From a virus, in IMG/VR virus record IMGVR_UViG_3300033142_000702, positions 1 to 55,984 of that record: a stretch of DNA of 55,984 nucleotides; one strand, given 5' to 3'. The notes beneath the pieces were generated by a model. The model had not been told where the DNA came from. It searched no databases and was given only the letters and a program-made list of their open reading frames with translations. The position numbers and the translations under genes were made by a program. Below, one piece after another: positions 26,886-34,972 of this stretch (positions within the stretch are counted from its first letter, which is position 1; every line of letters begins with the position of its first letter).

Positions 26886-27532
26886 TTTCTTATTACCCAA
26901 AAGCGGCGACCTGACATCATACATCTATTTCGATTTTTTCTAGTAGAAATCCAGTCATATATATGTGGTGGTGAGTTTAAATTTTTATCATCATATCTTA
27001 CAAAAGTTGCATTTAATGATTTTAAATGTTTTTCAATGTATAATGATGATGTTTTTATAGCTATTCCGTATAGAGCCTGATCATCCCCTCTATCATATTC
27101 ATCTATACGAATTTCATGTGTATCAGATAAACTATCTATAACTTGAGATTCTAGTATAACTAAATTACTGTGCTCAAGTGTTCTAGTTAAGTCCTCCTTC
27201 CAATTTTCCAAATGATATAGTACTCCCATATGCAATATTATATCAAATTTTTCATTAAGATTCCAGGGTGCATCTTGGTCTAAAAGGATAGTCTTTGCTT
27301 TAGGGTAACGTTTTTTAACTCTATCTAAGTGTTTTTGTCTGCCTTCGGCATAAGTTACAATGGCCCCCATTTTTTCAAATTCTCTACCAATACTACCGTG
27401 TCCGCACGCTAATTCTAATAATGTTTTACCTTTGAAATATTCCTCACCGAATATTTCAATAATCTTATTAATACGAGTTTTTCTCCAACTTATATAGTGA
27501 GTTCTAAATCCGTTACTTCTCTTTTTACTCAT
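26882..27532 (-). CDS. class I SAM methyltransferase
   Basis: 216 aa. LLELACGHGSIGREFEKMG (SAM loop), TYAEGRQKHLDRV, FDIILHMGVLYHLENW. Probable sugar or lipid-type methyltransferase. Coupled by 4 nt on both sides. Confidence 0.75.
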   Translation of the reverse strand: MSKKRSNGFRTHYISWRKTRINKIIEIFGEEYFKGKTLLELACGHGSIGREFEKMGAIVTYAEGRQKHLDRVKKRYPKAKTILLDQDAPWNLNEKFDIILHMGVLYHLENWKEDLTRTLEHSNLVILESQVIDSLSDTHEIRIDEYDRGDDQALYGIAIKTSSLYIEKHLKSLNATFVRYDDKNLNSPPHIYDWISTRKNRNRCMMSGRRFWVIRK

Positions 27533-28350
27533 TTGTGTCCATATTTTATTTTACTAGCACTACTTAAGTTTTGGATTATTTCGGGTATTTCTAAACCCTT
27601 CTGAGGTAAATTATTGGATAAGAAGAAGTGTATAAAGTAAGCCTCATGTAACTTATCATCTTGTACAGCTTTGAATAAAGCGTTCCATTTCCAGGATAAG
27701 TCTTGAGTTACTATGTTTTCTTTTTTAATCCAATAGTTTAATAGTGTTTGATCTGTAGACCAACGCCATTGGCCTTCCCCATTTACAAAGCGTTCAAACT
27801 CTGGTCTTCTTATAAATTGTTCTGGCGTATCACCCTTAAGGTGTTTCTTTAACTTATTTGACATGAGCATTAAACCCATGTTGTAAAATTCTATCCCGTA
27901 CTTACTATCAATAGTTTGGTTAATATCTCTAAACCCACTATACTGTCCCAAGGAATAGTTTTTAATTTTCTGTAAATATTGGTTTGTTATGGGAAGATCC
28001 TTCTCCTTAACTCCTGCAAATTCTACATCATCACCAATATGCTCAAAAATATTAGGTGCGTGTTCTGTGATATATATATCAGCATCTAATATACATATAT
28101 TGTCATAATCGTCAAAGAGTTCAAAAGCGTTCTCTTTCTCGTATATAGGTAAGTATCCTAGCCTTTCTACTGCACGCTCACTTCTTTGAGAATTAAGCGG
28201 ACGAATTTTTAATTTGGGTTTACGTTGTATTACATGATGAATATCATAGTCACTACAGTAGTTTTGTACTGAATGTATACACGCATCATAGAAAGTAGGT
28301 ACAATGTCTCCCATAACTACTTGATATATCAAATTATTTTTTCTTATCAT
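27529..28350 (-). CDS. GT8-like glycosyltransferase
   Basis: 273 aa from ATG 28350, which overlaps the preceding TGA. DNICILDADIYI carries a DxD; FYNMGLMLMS and STDQTLLNYWI follow. Distantly similar to the other GT8-like genes here. Confidence 0.65.
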   Translation of the reverse strand: MIRKNNLIYQVVMGDIVPTFYDACIHSVQNYCSDYDIHHVIQRKPKLKIRPLNSQRSERAVERLGYLPIYEKENAFELFDDYDNICILDADIYITEHAPNIFEHIGDDVEFAGVKEKDLPITNQYLQKIKNYSLGQYSGFRDINQTIDSKYGIEFYNMGLMLMSNKLKKHLKGDTPEQFIRRPEFERFVNGEGQWRWSTDQTLLNYWIKKENIVTQDLSWKWNALFKAVQDDKLHEAYFIHFFLSNNLPQKGLEIPEIIQNLSSASKIKYGHK

Positions 28351-29000
28351 ATCCAGTGCTGCTTCATAAATGGGTCCAATGCTTGGTGTGGTAATGGTCT
28401 TCCGTGGAAGCATATTATACTACTGGTTTTTAAACTCCCCTTATCTTGGGTATAGGCAGCATTTCTTTGCACCCCACCATTTACTATGTGTACTTTGTAA
28501 CTTATAACTTTGCCGGGAAACTCGTCCTGCCAAATATCTGCCCCTGGATACTGTTGTTCACACCATCCTTGGTCCCCATGCGGGGCCTTATACCCGTGCG
28601 TATAGTTTTCCCACATATGATTTACGCACTCCGGGCGCCAACTCATAAGCCCACTACCATATCCCTGGGGGCGGTAAAAATCGCGCAGTATAATGAAATC
28701 TCCTTTGTACGAAAATATTTCGTCCAAATTCCCCGTTATAACCGTATCTAAATCGAAATAAAAGATTTGGTCTTTGGGGTTGTAAAGTTCCTGTTTATAC
28801 AGTCCAATTTTACTGTGCCAATCTCCAGAGGAGTATGGTAGTGGTTCACAAGGAATAGGTGTTAAGGTATTATCTCTTTTGTCCGTAAAACACGTAAACA
28901 AAAACTCCTTAGAAGTATTCCTAGAAATACCCCTAAAGAGCTTATTTACATATTCTGATTCGTACTTAGTTCCGAATTTAATACAAATTATATGGATCAT
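28347..29000 (-). CDS. putative glycosyltransferase (DxD type)
   Basis: 217 aa. MIHIICIKFGTKYESEYVNKL opening, YSSGDWHSKIGLYK, then IFYFDLDTVITGNLDEIF with a DxD. C-terminal ICFHGRPLPHQA is typical of such transferases. First glycosyltransferase transcribed in the run. Confidence 0.7.
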   Translation of the reverse strand: MIHIICIKFGTKYESEYVNKLFRGISRNTSKEFLFTCFTDKRDNTLTPIPCEPLPYSSGDWHSKIGLYKQELYNPKDQIFYFDLDTVITGNLDEIFSYKGDFIILRDFYRPQGYGSGLMSWRPECVNHMWENYTHGYKAPHGDQGWCEQQYPGADIWQDEFPGKVISYKVHIVNGGVQRNAAYTQDKGSLKTSSIICFHGRPLPHQALDPFMKQHWI

Positions 29001-29467
29001 TCGTTACCTAACCTACGACCTCTATCCGCTGCGTAAGATGCAGCGTAAGCAGAAGGTTTCAGGAATGGCACAATGTTAGTCATGCCCAGCACATACCCAG
29101 ATGCAGCCTTTACCGCGCAAGCGGAGCCATGCATATCGTCTGGGTTAATATCCAGGTGAACCTCTACGTGCAGGTCGCCAATTATATCTGCCATTTCTAG
29201 ATATAGTGCACTTACTCTGTACGCTTCGTTCATCATACGTTGCATCGGACGGTTGGGTCTGCGATCATAGTCGCGCTCTCTATCCGTTTGGTGGAAGATT
29301 TTACAACCGTGGTTACCATCTTTGTGCACTACGACAACGGTCGTGAATTCACCGAACCACTCACCCTTGTGTTTAAAACGCGTAGAGTCACACCCGAAGT
29401 ATACTCTAGTATCTTCGCTATGTTTTGCTAGTAAATCAATTACGTCTTGCTTATTAATCTTCTTCAC
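28997..29467 (-). CDS. DUF458/YkuK-like predicted RNase H-fold protein
   Basis: 156 aa. VYFGCDSTRF, TTVVVVHKDG, EVHLDINPD and VLGMTNIVPFLKPSAYAAS follow the YkuK/DUF458 pattern of an RNase H-like core with acidic residues. Function in phages unknown. Coupled by 4 nt to both neighbours. Confidence 0.6.
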   Translation of the reverse strand: MKKINKQDVIDLLAKHSEDTRVYFGCDSTRFKHKGEWFGEFTTVVVVHKDGNHGCKIFHQTDRERDYDRRPNRPMQRMMNEAYRVSALYLEMADIIGDLHVEVHLDINPDDMHGSACAVKAASGYVLGMTNIVPFLKPSAYAASYAADRGRRLGNE

Positions 29468-29649
29468 GCTGGTCTCCAGTGTGTAACCTCTGTGTCCTGT
29501 AAAATTTCATCTTTGCAATTATCCCAAAAATACCCACCATCCGAATAAGTTACAAACTTATAAGGCATAATGCGTTCACTTAAATATGCTATAACTTTTA
29601 CTCTACACCAAGTATTAGGTGCTGGGCGAGTCAGTGTAATTGGATACAT
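29464..29649 (-). CDS. 61-aa protein of unknown function
   Basis: Short, Trp/Tyr-rich (YSDGGYFWDN; EVTHWRPA), similar in feel to phage DUF551/DUF-type WR...P proteins. Coupled by ATGA to the RNase H-fold gene. It is the first protein gene after the tRNA-like element at 29661. Confidence 0.6.
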   Translation of the reverse strand: MYPITLTRPAPNTWCRVKVIAYLSERIMPYKFVTYSDGGYFWDNCKDEILQDTEVTHWRPA

Positions 29650-29660
29650 TTTTATTCCTA

Positions 29661-29723
29661 TGGGGAGAGCACCGGGACTCGAACCCGGGGGGTCGCGTTA
29701 CCCCAGCAGCCATGATTACTCTC
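29661..29723 (-). pseudogene. degenerate tRNA-like element (acceptor and T arm intact)
   Basis: Acceptor GAGAGTA/TGCTCTC, a perfect CCGGG-TTCGAGT-CCCGG T arm and encoded CCA are present. Only ~25 nt lie between positions 9 and 48 instead of ~39, and no proper D arm or 7-nt anticodon loop can be drawn. Probably a tRNA remnant or a processing signal. Confidence 0.55.
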
Positions 29724-29730
29724 CATTGCT

Positions 29731-29809
29731 TGGCATCCTGAGAGGGACTCGAACCCCCGACCGTCGCATTAGAAGTGCGATGCTCTAAATCCAACTGAGC
29801 TACCAGGAC
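29731..29809 (-). tRNA. tRNA-Arg (TCT)
   Basis: Cloverleaf folds by hand; anticodon loop CTTCTAA, D stem GCTC/GAGC, T loop TTCGAGT, CCA encoded. G1-U72 is a wobble. Confidence 0.9.
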
Positions 29810-29888
29810 TTAATAAGTGAGGTGTCAGGAAGCGGGCTTGCAATGTTTTTTACAGTATATACTGCCCATCAGCGTGCCTGCGCACCTC
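29810..29888 (-). other. 79-nt gap with closing hairpin, no gene seen
   Basis: GAGGTG and CACCTC near the two ends can pair and enclose a CAGTATATACTG palindrome. It looks like a folded RNA spacer, but has no T-loop motif and no ORF. Confidence 0.3.
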
Positions 29889-30221
29889 TTAGTAAATGTC
29901 CCACCACACGCCTTTATAGCGGCGGCGGTAACGTGAATCGTCGAAGTCAAAATCTTCGCCAAGTACTATATGTGGACGAAGTTGGTCGCGTGCGACCCTA
30001 CGTCCTATACGGTTAACTCGATTGAAGTATTCGTGAGTAGGGAAGCTAAAGTTTCTAGCGTCAGTACCGTGAAGAAGATAATCTCTTTCTAGACGGCGTT
30101 CCCAATCAATGCTGCTCCACTTATGTGGATTAGCTACTTCTTCTTTCCAACGAAGTTTTGCTTCAGTTTTGGTGTCCCCCCAATAATGTTTGAAGGGGAC
30201 ACCACGTCTTGTTCTTGCCAT
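29889..30221 (-). CDS. 110-aa basic/acidic protein of unknown function
   Basis: Arg-rich ends (MARTRRGVPF; RYRRRYKGVWW) with an acidic stretch (GEDFDFDD). GGAGAATAAC precedes the ATG. Unrecognised; lies between a tRNA and the NAMPT gene. Confidence 0.6.
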   Translation of the reverse strand: MARTRRGVPFKHYWGDTKTEAKLRWKEEVANPHKWSSIDWERRLERDYLLHGTDARNFSFPTHEYFNRVNRIGRRVARDQLRPHIVLGEDFDFDDSRYRRRYKGVWWDIY

Positions 30222-30267
30222 GTTATTCTCCAGTAAATTTATTTACCATCGCATAACAATTTCTCCT

Positions 30268-31770
30268 TTACCCGTGGAGTACTTTACGTATCTCCTCAAA
30301 TGTTTGTTCGTTGTAGAGCTTACTATCTTTAAAGACTGTCTTCAACATACCGTGTGTTTCTTCTTCTTTGGTAACTTGATCCATAAGGAAAAAATCATCA
30401 GAGTTATTTTTGTGTACCATCAAAAGACCTTTAGCTGATTTCTTAACACCATTACCAGTTTTAGGATCTTTGAATATTTCCTTACCTTCGCCATTAATTT
30501 GGCCCCAGGTAGCTTTCATAGCAAAACCGAAAGTGTCTCTAGTAAGGAACTGATATGTAAAACTACCAATGCCGAATACTATATTATCAGAAGCAAAACC
30601 TTTCTTTTCCAGACCATCTAGAATACGTCTAGCGCGTTTTATTGTGATAGCGTCGCCATAGATAAGACCAACATGTTGATCTAGTGTACGGTAACCTTTA
30701 TCGTTTGTAACTCCACCAAAGACATCCCATAAACATTCTACTGCTCCCTTATACTCTGGTGATCCGGGTTCTGCATTTGGATCTCCTACAAGGATATCTA
30801 CAGGATTACCACTATCGGGTCGAAATACTACTTTATTAAGTCCGAGAGCATTTGGCTTTCTGGCCACAATTTCGTCTTTCAACTCGACAGTGTATTCTGT
30901 AATTACTTTCCAAAAATCCCAAGTATCACTAACAATACTAATAATACCGGTAGGGTATAACCTAGTAATAAGTCGTCTGAAGGTTTCCACTTCATCTTCT
31001 TCTCCGCCCATGCACATAACACTGTGCTCCGTGGCAGGTACTGATACACCAATAGGCCCTTTATTAGTATCTGCATGATAATATTCTTCAGCATAATCAA
31101 TTGCTGCTACTGAGTCAGTACCAATGAATGAAAGTAAATGCCCAATACCACTGGCACTGGCATCATGTATTCCACTCATACCCCTGGAACTAAAATCGTG
31201 GCCTTGTAAAGCTACAAAGTCTTTATTTGCTCCAGTACGATCTGCAAATAGATCTAATAGACGTCGATATTCAAATGCTACCGTTGCTGTTGTGCAAGTT
31301 TTCCATAAGTCACTACTGAGTACTGACTCGAAGTAGTTAACTAACCAGAAAAACTCCCATTTAGTATTAGTAATAGTTAATGTTGGAACTCGTATATTTA
31401 CACGACTTCCCTCTGGTACTGCCTTAATATGTATTGGCAGGTATCCTAAATCGTGTAAATCTTCAATGTGTTTCATAGTTATGGCACCTTCACCTAGTGA
31501 TGTGTCCATTCTATGTTTATAATGTGCTATTACTTTTTCTTTTGGTTCGTTGAAGAAACCCTCATTCCAGGTATCAACCATAAACCACTTTAAAAATCCT
31601 TGTAATCCTGCAAATACTACTTTATCATCAAAGTCATTAAGTACTTGACTATTAGCAAGGTGTGAACTCCTCGGAGTGAAGTTCGAATATACTCGTTCAG
31701 TACCTTCTGGGTACTGGCTTCTATGATCCGCTTTATAGAAGTCTATTGCGTTTAATGGATAAATTTTCAT
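30268..31770 (-). CDS. nadV: nicotinamide phosphoribosyltransferase (NAMPT)
   Basis: 500 aa from ATG 31770, chosen because AAAGGAGAT sits just upstream. Makes NMN from nicotinamide and PRPP. Signature blocks: DFYKADHRSQYPEGTE, GHDFSSRGMSG, VPATEHSV, SDTWDFW, RPDSGNPVDIL and YGDAITI. Length matches the family (~490). The PRPP-synthesising enzyme is directly upstream in the same transcript, giving a two-gene NAD-salvage unit. No NMN adenylyltransferase is seen in the window. Confidence 0.93.
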   Translation of the reverse strand: MKIYPLNAIDFYKADHRSQYPEGTERVYSNFTPRSSHLANSQVLNDFDDKVVFAGLQGFLKWFMVDTWNEGFFNEPKEKVIAHYKHRMDTSLGEGAITMKHIEDLHDLGYLPIHIKAVPEGSRVNIRVPTLTITNTKWEFFWLVNYFESVLSSDLWKTCTTATVAFEYRRLLDLFADRTGANKDFVALQGHDFSSRGMSGIHDASASGIGHLLSFIGTDSVAAIDYAEEYYHADTNKGPIGVSVPATEHSVMCMGGEEDEVETFRRLITRLYPTGIISIVSDTWDFWKVITEYTVELKDEIVARKPNALGLNKVVFRPDSGNPVDILVGDPNAEPGSPEYKGAVECLWDVFGGVTNDKGYRTLDQHVGLIYGDAITIKRARRILDGLEKKGFASDNIVFGIGSFTYQFLTRDTFGFAMKATWGQINGEGKEIFKDPKTGNGVKKSAKGLLMVHKNNSDDFFLMDQVTKEEETHGMLKTVFKDSKLYNEQTFEEIRKVLHG

Positions 31771-31774
31771 TTTA

Positions 31775-31832
31775 TCTCCTTTAGTGAGTGGGTCTTCACT
31801 CATTTATACACTCGTGGATCTTCACGTGTGCT
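31775..31832 (-). promoter_or_regulatory. two similar small hairpins before the NAMPT gene
   Basis: CGTG-AAGATC-CACG and TGAGTG-AAGACC-CACTCA follow each other in the 60-nt gap between prs and the NAMPT ribosome site. The shared core GTGAAGAYCCAC suggests a duplicated protein- or ligand-binding hairpin, or an attenuator. Confidence 0.35.
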
Positions 31833-32666
31833 TCAAAGGCTTACTACTTTCAGACCTTGTACCTCGTATGTTTGAGGAAAACTGTCTGTGGTAAAGATTC
31901 TCTTAATACCCGCTTTAAATAATGGAGCGTATCCCTTAGAGAATATACCATGTGTTACGTATAAATTAATACTTCTTGGGCTAAGACGTTGTAGTCTTTC
32001 AGCCAACTTAATGAAGGTCATACCTCCATCACAAATATCGTCTACTATAAGTACGTCCTTACCTTTTAGACTATAGCCATAGTTCACATCAGTAGCTACA
32101 ATCTTGCCAGTCTTAGTATCTCGTATCTTATTGGCACGAATAATATCTAAACCATCATAGCGTTGAGCTACTTTTAATACTTTCTTTTCTGCTCCAGCAT
32201 CAGGACTTACTAAGGTAAGTTCTTTTGAAGAAAGTTTGTCAAATAAGTTCCAACCTTCTTTATACTCTGAAAATCTATCTAGTATTACTGTTGTATCCCA
32301 TATTAAACAGTTATTGATTAGTGCTGGAGCTACATCACTATGAGGATCAACTATGATTACTTGATCAAAATTCATACTGTTAATAAGATCAGCCATAACT
32401 TTAATCCCCAGAGCTTCGCCAGGGTTACATATTCGATCCTGTCTAGCGTAAGGTACATAAGGTATTAACAAGGTTATAGGTTTTTGCCTGTAAAATGCTA
32501 ATTGATCTATAGCATTTTTAACTAACAGCAATTCCATGATATCATCTGAAGTGCGTAGATTAGTTTTTAATACTATTCTGTCCGCATAAATACGCTCAAT
32601 CTTCGGATGGACTTCCCCTCCCGAAAACTTGAACGTTTCAACTTTGTCGCCGTTAATTTTAATCAT
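31833..32666 (-). CDS. prs: ribose-phosphate pyrophosphokinase (PRPP synthetase)
   Basis: 277 aa. PYVPYARQDR and VDPHSD of the ATP/ribose-5-phosphate site and DVLIVDDICDGGMTF of the PRPP loop are intact. Makes PRPP, the co-substrate of NAMPT downstream. Own promoter (32690-32718) and strong GGAGGAATAAG ribosome site. Confidence 0.92.
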   Translation of the reverse strand: MIKINGDKVETFKFSGGEVHPKIERIYADRIVLKTNLRTSDDIMELLLVKNAIDQLAFYRQKPITLLIPYVPYARQDRICNPGEALGIKVMADLINSMNFDQVIIVDPHSDVAPALINNCLIWDTTVILDRFSEYKEGWNLFDKLSSKELTLVSPDAGAEKKVLKVAQRYDGLDIIRANKIRDTKTGKIVATDVNYGYSLKGKDVLIVDDICDGGMTFIKLAERLQRLSPRSINLYVTHGIFSKGYAPLFKAGIKRIFTTDSFPQTYEVQGLKVVSL

Positions 32667-32689
32667 CTTATTCCTCCGATTTATAATAT

Positions 32690-32718
32690 ATTATAACTGA
32701 TTTAATCGGAAAAATCAA
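32690..32718 (-). promoter_or_regulatory. sigma70-type promoter for prs-NAMPT
   Basis: TTGATT (32718-32713), 17 bp, TATAAT (32695-32690); leader of about 20 nt before prs. Confidence 0.75.
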
Positions 32719-32728
32719 GTCAAAAATT

Positions 32729-32806
32729 TGGCACCCACGGACGGACTCGAACCGCCGACCGTCCCGTTCGTAGCGGGGAACTCTAATCCAACTGAGTTAC
32801 GTGGGC
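32729..32806 (-). tRNA. tRNA-Arg (ACG)
   Basis: Loop CTACGAA, acceptor GCCCACG/CGTGGGT, T loop TTCGAGT, CCA encoded. A34 would need deamination to inosine by host TadA. Confidence 0.88.
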
Positions 32807-32813
32807 ATAAATT

Positions 32814-32889
32814 TGGTGCTCCAAGACGGGGTTGAACCGCCGACGCCAGGATCTTCAATCCTGCGCTCTACCAACTGAGCTACTGGAGC
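32814..32889 (-). tRNA. tRNA-Phe (GAA)
   Basis: Loop TTGAAGA, full cloverleaf, CCA encoded. Its T8-A9-G10 (TAG) is the stop codon of the 67-aa gene upstream. Confidence 0.92.
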
Positions 32890-33083
32890 TTTTCATTAAC
32901 CCACCAATACCATAATTTATAATGGTGGTCATGAATATATGATTCTATATTATGTCTAGTTATATTTCTATAATAACCTGTTTGACATAATCCACAATCA
33001 TCATCTATATAATAATGTTTGGAACATATAGAATACCAATCTTGTCTGAAAGGCCCCCAATACTTAGTATATGTTCTTTTCAT
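32880..33083 (-). CDS. 67-aa zinc-ribbon-like protein ending inside tRNA-Phe
   Basis: AAGGAAGAATAA precedes the ATG. CSKHYYIDDDCGLC gives a possible zinc site; the rest is His/Trp/Tyr-rich. The reading frame continues 10 nt into tRNA-Phe and stops on its TAG at positions 8-10. Confidence 0.6.
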   Translation of the reverse strand: MKRTYTKYWGPFRQDWYSICSKHYYIDDDCGLCQTGYYRNITRHNIESYIHDHHYKLWYWWVNEKLQ

Positions 33084-33099
33084 TTATTCTTCCTTAATT

Positions 33100-33177
33100 T
33101 GGTGGCCAGTCCGGGATGCGAGCCCGGAATACCTCAGTTTTTGAAACTGAGAGGTTTACCAATTACCTCAACTGGCC
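33100..33177 (-). tRNA. tRNA with anticodon CAA (Leu by anticodon), short variable loop
   Basis: Acceptor GGCCAGT/ACTGGCC, loop TTCAAAA, T arm CCGGG/CCCGG with loop CTCGCAT, CCA encoded. The variable region is only ~6 nt, whereas bacterial leucine tRNAs have a long arm, so charging identity is uncertain. Confidence 0.75.
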
Positions 33178-33257
33178 CATAATATGAAAGGTACAGCTAA
33201 TACTACTAATATGTATATTATAGTATATAGTGCTGTACCTACGATCTTGTCTTTCAC
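33168..33257 (-). CDS. 29-aa membrane peptide, GTG start, ends inside a tRNA
   Basis: AAGGAAAGAAA precedes GTG at 33257. One hydrophobic segment spans most of the peptide (TALYTIIYILVVLAVPFIL). The TGA stop is formed by bases 8-10 of the adjacent tRNA (CAA). Confidence 0.5.
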   Translation of the reverse strand: MKDKIVGTALYTIIYILVVLAVPFILWAS

Positions 33258-33277
33258 TTTCTTTCCTTATTAAATTT

Positions 33278-33371
33278 GATGAGGAGCCGTGCCGATAGCG
33301 ACTCAACCCGTGTTAACACACTCCTCGTTGGTAGTGTATCCGCTAATTTAATCGCCATACACACTATTGTT
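33278..33371 (-). ncRNA. unassigned structured RNA segment
   Basis: GTGTAT/ATACAC closes a hairpin at 33334-33362, and GAGGAG/CTCCTC brackets a second segment containing a GTGTTAACAC palindrome. No ORF and no recognisable tRNA fold. Confidence 0.35.
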
Positions 33372-33448
33372 TGGTACTACCGGTTGGATTCAAACCAACA
33401 TACACCCGCTTATAAGACGAGCCGCTTAATCAGTCGACGCACGGTAGC
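33372..33448 (-). tRNA. tRNA-Ile (TAT)
   Basis: Loop CTTATAA on a CTCGT/GCGGG stem with two wobbles; acceptor GCTACCG/CGGTAGT, T arm GTTGG/CCAAC, CCA encoded. The D stem is only three pairs. Confidence 0.75.
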
Positions 33449-33449
33449 T

Positions 33450-33526
33450 TGGTGGGCCCACCTGGACTTGAACCAGGGACCTACGGCTTATGAGGCCGCT
33501 GCTCTAACCAACTGAGCTACAGGCCC
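33450..33526 (-). tRNA. tRNA (CAT): elongator Met or lysidine Ile
   Basis: Loop CTCATAA, acceptor GGGCCTG/TGGGCCC, regular D and T arms, CCA encoded. Met versus Ile2 cannot be settled by sequence alone. Confidence 0.88.
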
Positions 33527-33753
33527 TAATGTAGTTTAGGTTCGCTATCAAGATCTTCCATAGCTTCCATTAATTCTTTATACAATTCTGGCTCTTCTAG
33601 TTCCATGAGTTCCATATCTACAGGTTTCCCTTCTTCTAGAAATGATCCATCTTCTACCATTTTCTTTAATTCATCTAAAAATTCTTGGATCTCATCATCG
33701 TCCATCTTTTCCTCTAGACTATCTAGAGCGTGTTTTGCTAATGTAATTTTCAT
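33526..33753 (-). CDS. 75-aa acidic protein
   Basis: Rich in Glu/Asp/Leu/Met (EEPELYKELMEAMEDLDSE), helical, unrecognised. Its stop codon shares one base with the next tRNA. Confidence 0.6.
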   Translation of the reverse strand: MKITLAKHALDSLEEKMDDDEIQEFLDELKKMVEDGSFLEEGKPVDMELMELEEPELYKELMEAMEDLDSEPKLH

Positions 33754-33767
33754 TTATAAGCCCTAAT

Positions 33768-34478
33768 TTAAAACATAAAATCTAAGAGTGTCTGTTCTTC
33801 AGCAGTTAGTACTTTTGGCTCTCTGCTTGGAATAACTTTATAGTCTCCATTAAATACTTCATGTACATTTAATAGAGTTAAGCTATGACCAAAGACTGAG
33901 CCAGTATCAATATATAAAATATTGCCCAGACGTACTGGTTCTTCTACTACACTGTGTCCAACTACTACTTGGTCTATATTTTCAATAGGATTAGTGTTTA
34001 AAGTTCTAAGACGAAAACGTGCCCAAGTATTATTATTTTCTGTAAGTTCAGAGTTATGTAGCCAGTCATCAGCTGATTCTGCGTGAACTACTCCTATTGT
34101 ACCTATCATAGTTTCAACAGTCATAGTACGATGCATTCTCTCACGTACTAAATCACGCAACTCATTTAACTCATGGGTATCCATAGCGAACCCCCATTGA
34201 CCCCCATTCATATGCCATACATGATCTGTATGAGATCCTAATAGGAAGTCCTCATGGTTGCCCCTTACAGCATGGAACCAATCATTATGTAGTAATCTTA
34301 GGCAATCGGCGGAATCCGGCCCTCGGTCGGCTAAGTCGCCTACCGAGAAAACCCTATCCACCTCATAGTCGAAGCCTACACGCCTTAACTCTGTATGAAA
34401 AGCATCGTACATTCCGTGTAGGTCACCCACAAAGAAGTCCCTACCTTCCTCATTAAGTTCAAATTCTGCGTTCCTCAT
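33768..34478 (-). CDS. lambda-type protein phosphatase (metallophosphoesterase)
   Basis: 236 aa. FFVGDLHG, FSVGDLADRGPDS, VRGNHED and VVGHSV are the phosphoprotein phosphatase motifs in order. Similar to lambda phosphatase and bis(tetraphosphate) phosphatase PrpE/ApaH; substrate unknown. Confidence 0.88.
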   Translation of the reverse strand: MRNAEFELNEEGRDFFVGDLHGMYDAFHTELRRVGFDYEVDRVFSVGDLADRGPDSADCLRLLHNDWFHAVRGNHEDFLLGSHTDHVWHMNGGQWGFAMDTHELNELRDLVRERMHRTMTVETMIGTIGVVHAESADDWLHNSELTENNNTWARFRLRTLNTNPIENIDQVVVGHSVVEEPVRLGNILYIDTGSVFGHSLTLLNVHEVFNGDYKVIPSREPKVLTAEEQTLLDFMF

Positions 34479-34492
34479 TTTCTTTCTCTGTT

Positions 34493-34579
34493 TGGTGGGG
34501 AAGGCGGGGATCGAACCCGCATGACCTATCGATCGTCAGATTTTAAGTCTGGTGTGTCTACCAATTCCACCACAACCCC
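34493..34579 (-). tRNA. tRNA-Leu (TAA)
   Basis: Class II tRNA with long variable arm; loop CTTAAAA, acceptor GGGGTTG/CTTCCCC, CCA encoded. Confidence 0.9.
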
Positions 34580-34580
34580 A

Positions 34581-34958
34581 TTAATTATTTATATAAAAGA
34601 CATGCTCGCCTATTTGGGCGACCATCGTCATGTGCTTTGCCCAGTAGGGCTTAACGTATAACGCATGATAGTGCATAACCCCCTTAAGGTCATTATGGCC
34701 GGATCCCGCTAATACTCCTTCGGCCACCATCTGCGCTCTGTTCCATGCGTCATGTTCTTTGGGTACATCACTTTTTCCATCCCAGTACCAGCTAAATTGT
34801 TTGCTCTGATGTACTACACTACATACATCATTAGGATATTCTGGGCTAGCAACTCTTTGCATAGTTACTTGAGCTACTGCCACTTGGCCAGCGAGAGATT
34901 GATCTCTAGCTTCCCAATACACATTCATCGCTAAACACATTATTGCTAGATCAATCAT
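34581..34958 (-). CDS. SleB-type cell wall hydrolase (Hydrolase_2)
   Basis: 125 aa from ATG 34958 with AAGGATGATTG upstream. CLAMNVYWEARDQSLAGQVAVAQVT is the signature of SleB/CwlJ lytic transglycosylase-like hydrolases with catalytic Glu. No signal peptide is obvious beyond a hydrophobic N-terminus. Could be the endolysin, though its place in the tRNA region is unlinked to a visible holin. Confidence 0.8.
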   Translation of the reverse strand: MIDLAIMCLAMNVYWEARDQSLAGQVAVAQVTMQRVASPEYPNDVCSVVHQSKQFSWYWDGKSDVPKEHDAWNRAQMVAEGVLAGSGHNDLKGVMHYHALYVKPYWAKHMTMVAQIGEHVFYINN

Positions 34959-34972
34959 CAATCATCCTTAAT

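Noticed and set aside
29570-29788. Plus-strand ORF containing RGTRTPDRRIRS
   Set aside because: Antisense of tRNA-Arg and the tRNA-like element; no ribosome site.
33276-33515. Plus-strand ORF with a product like LDLNQGPTAYEAAALTN
   Set aside because: It is the antisense translation of tRNA genes; such tRNA-derived peptides are a known annotation artefact.
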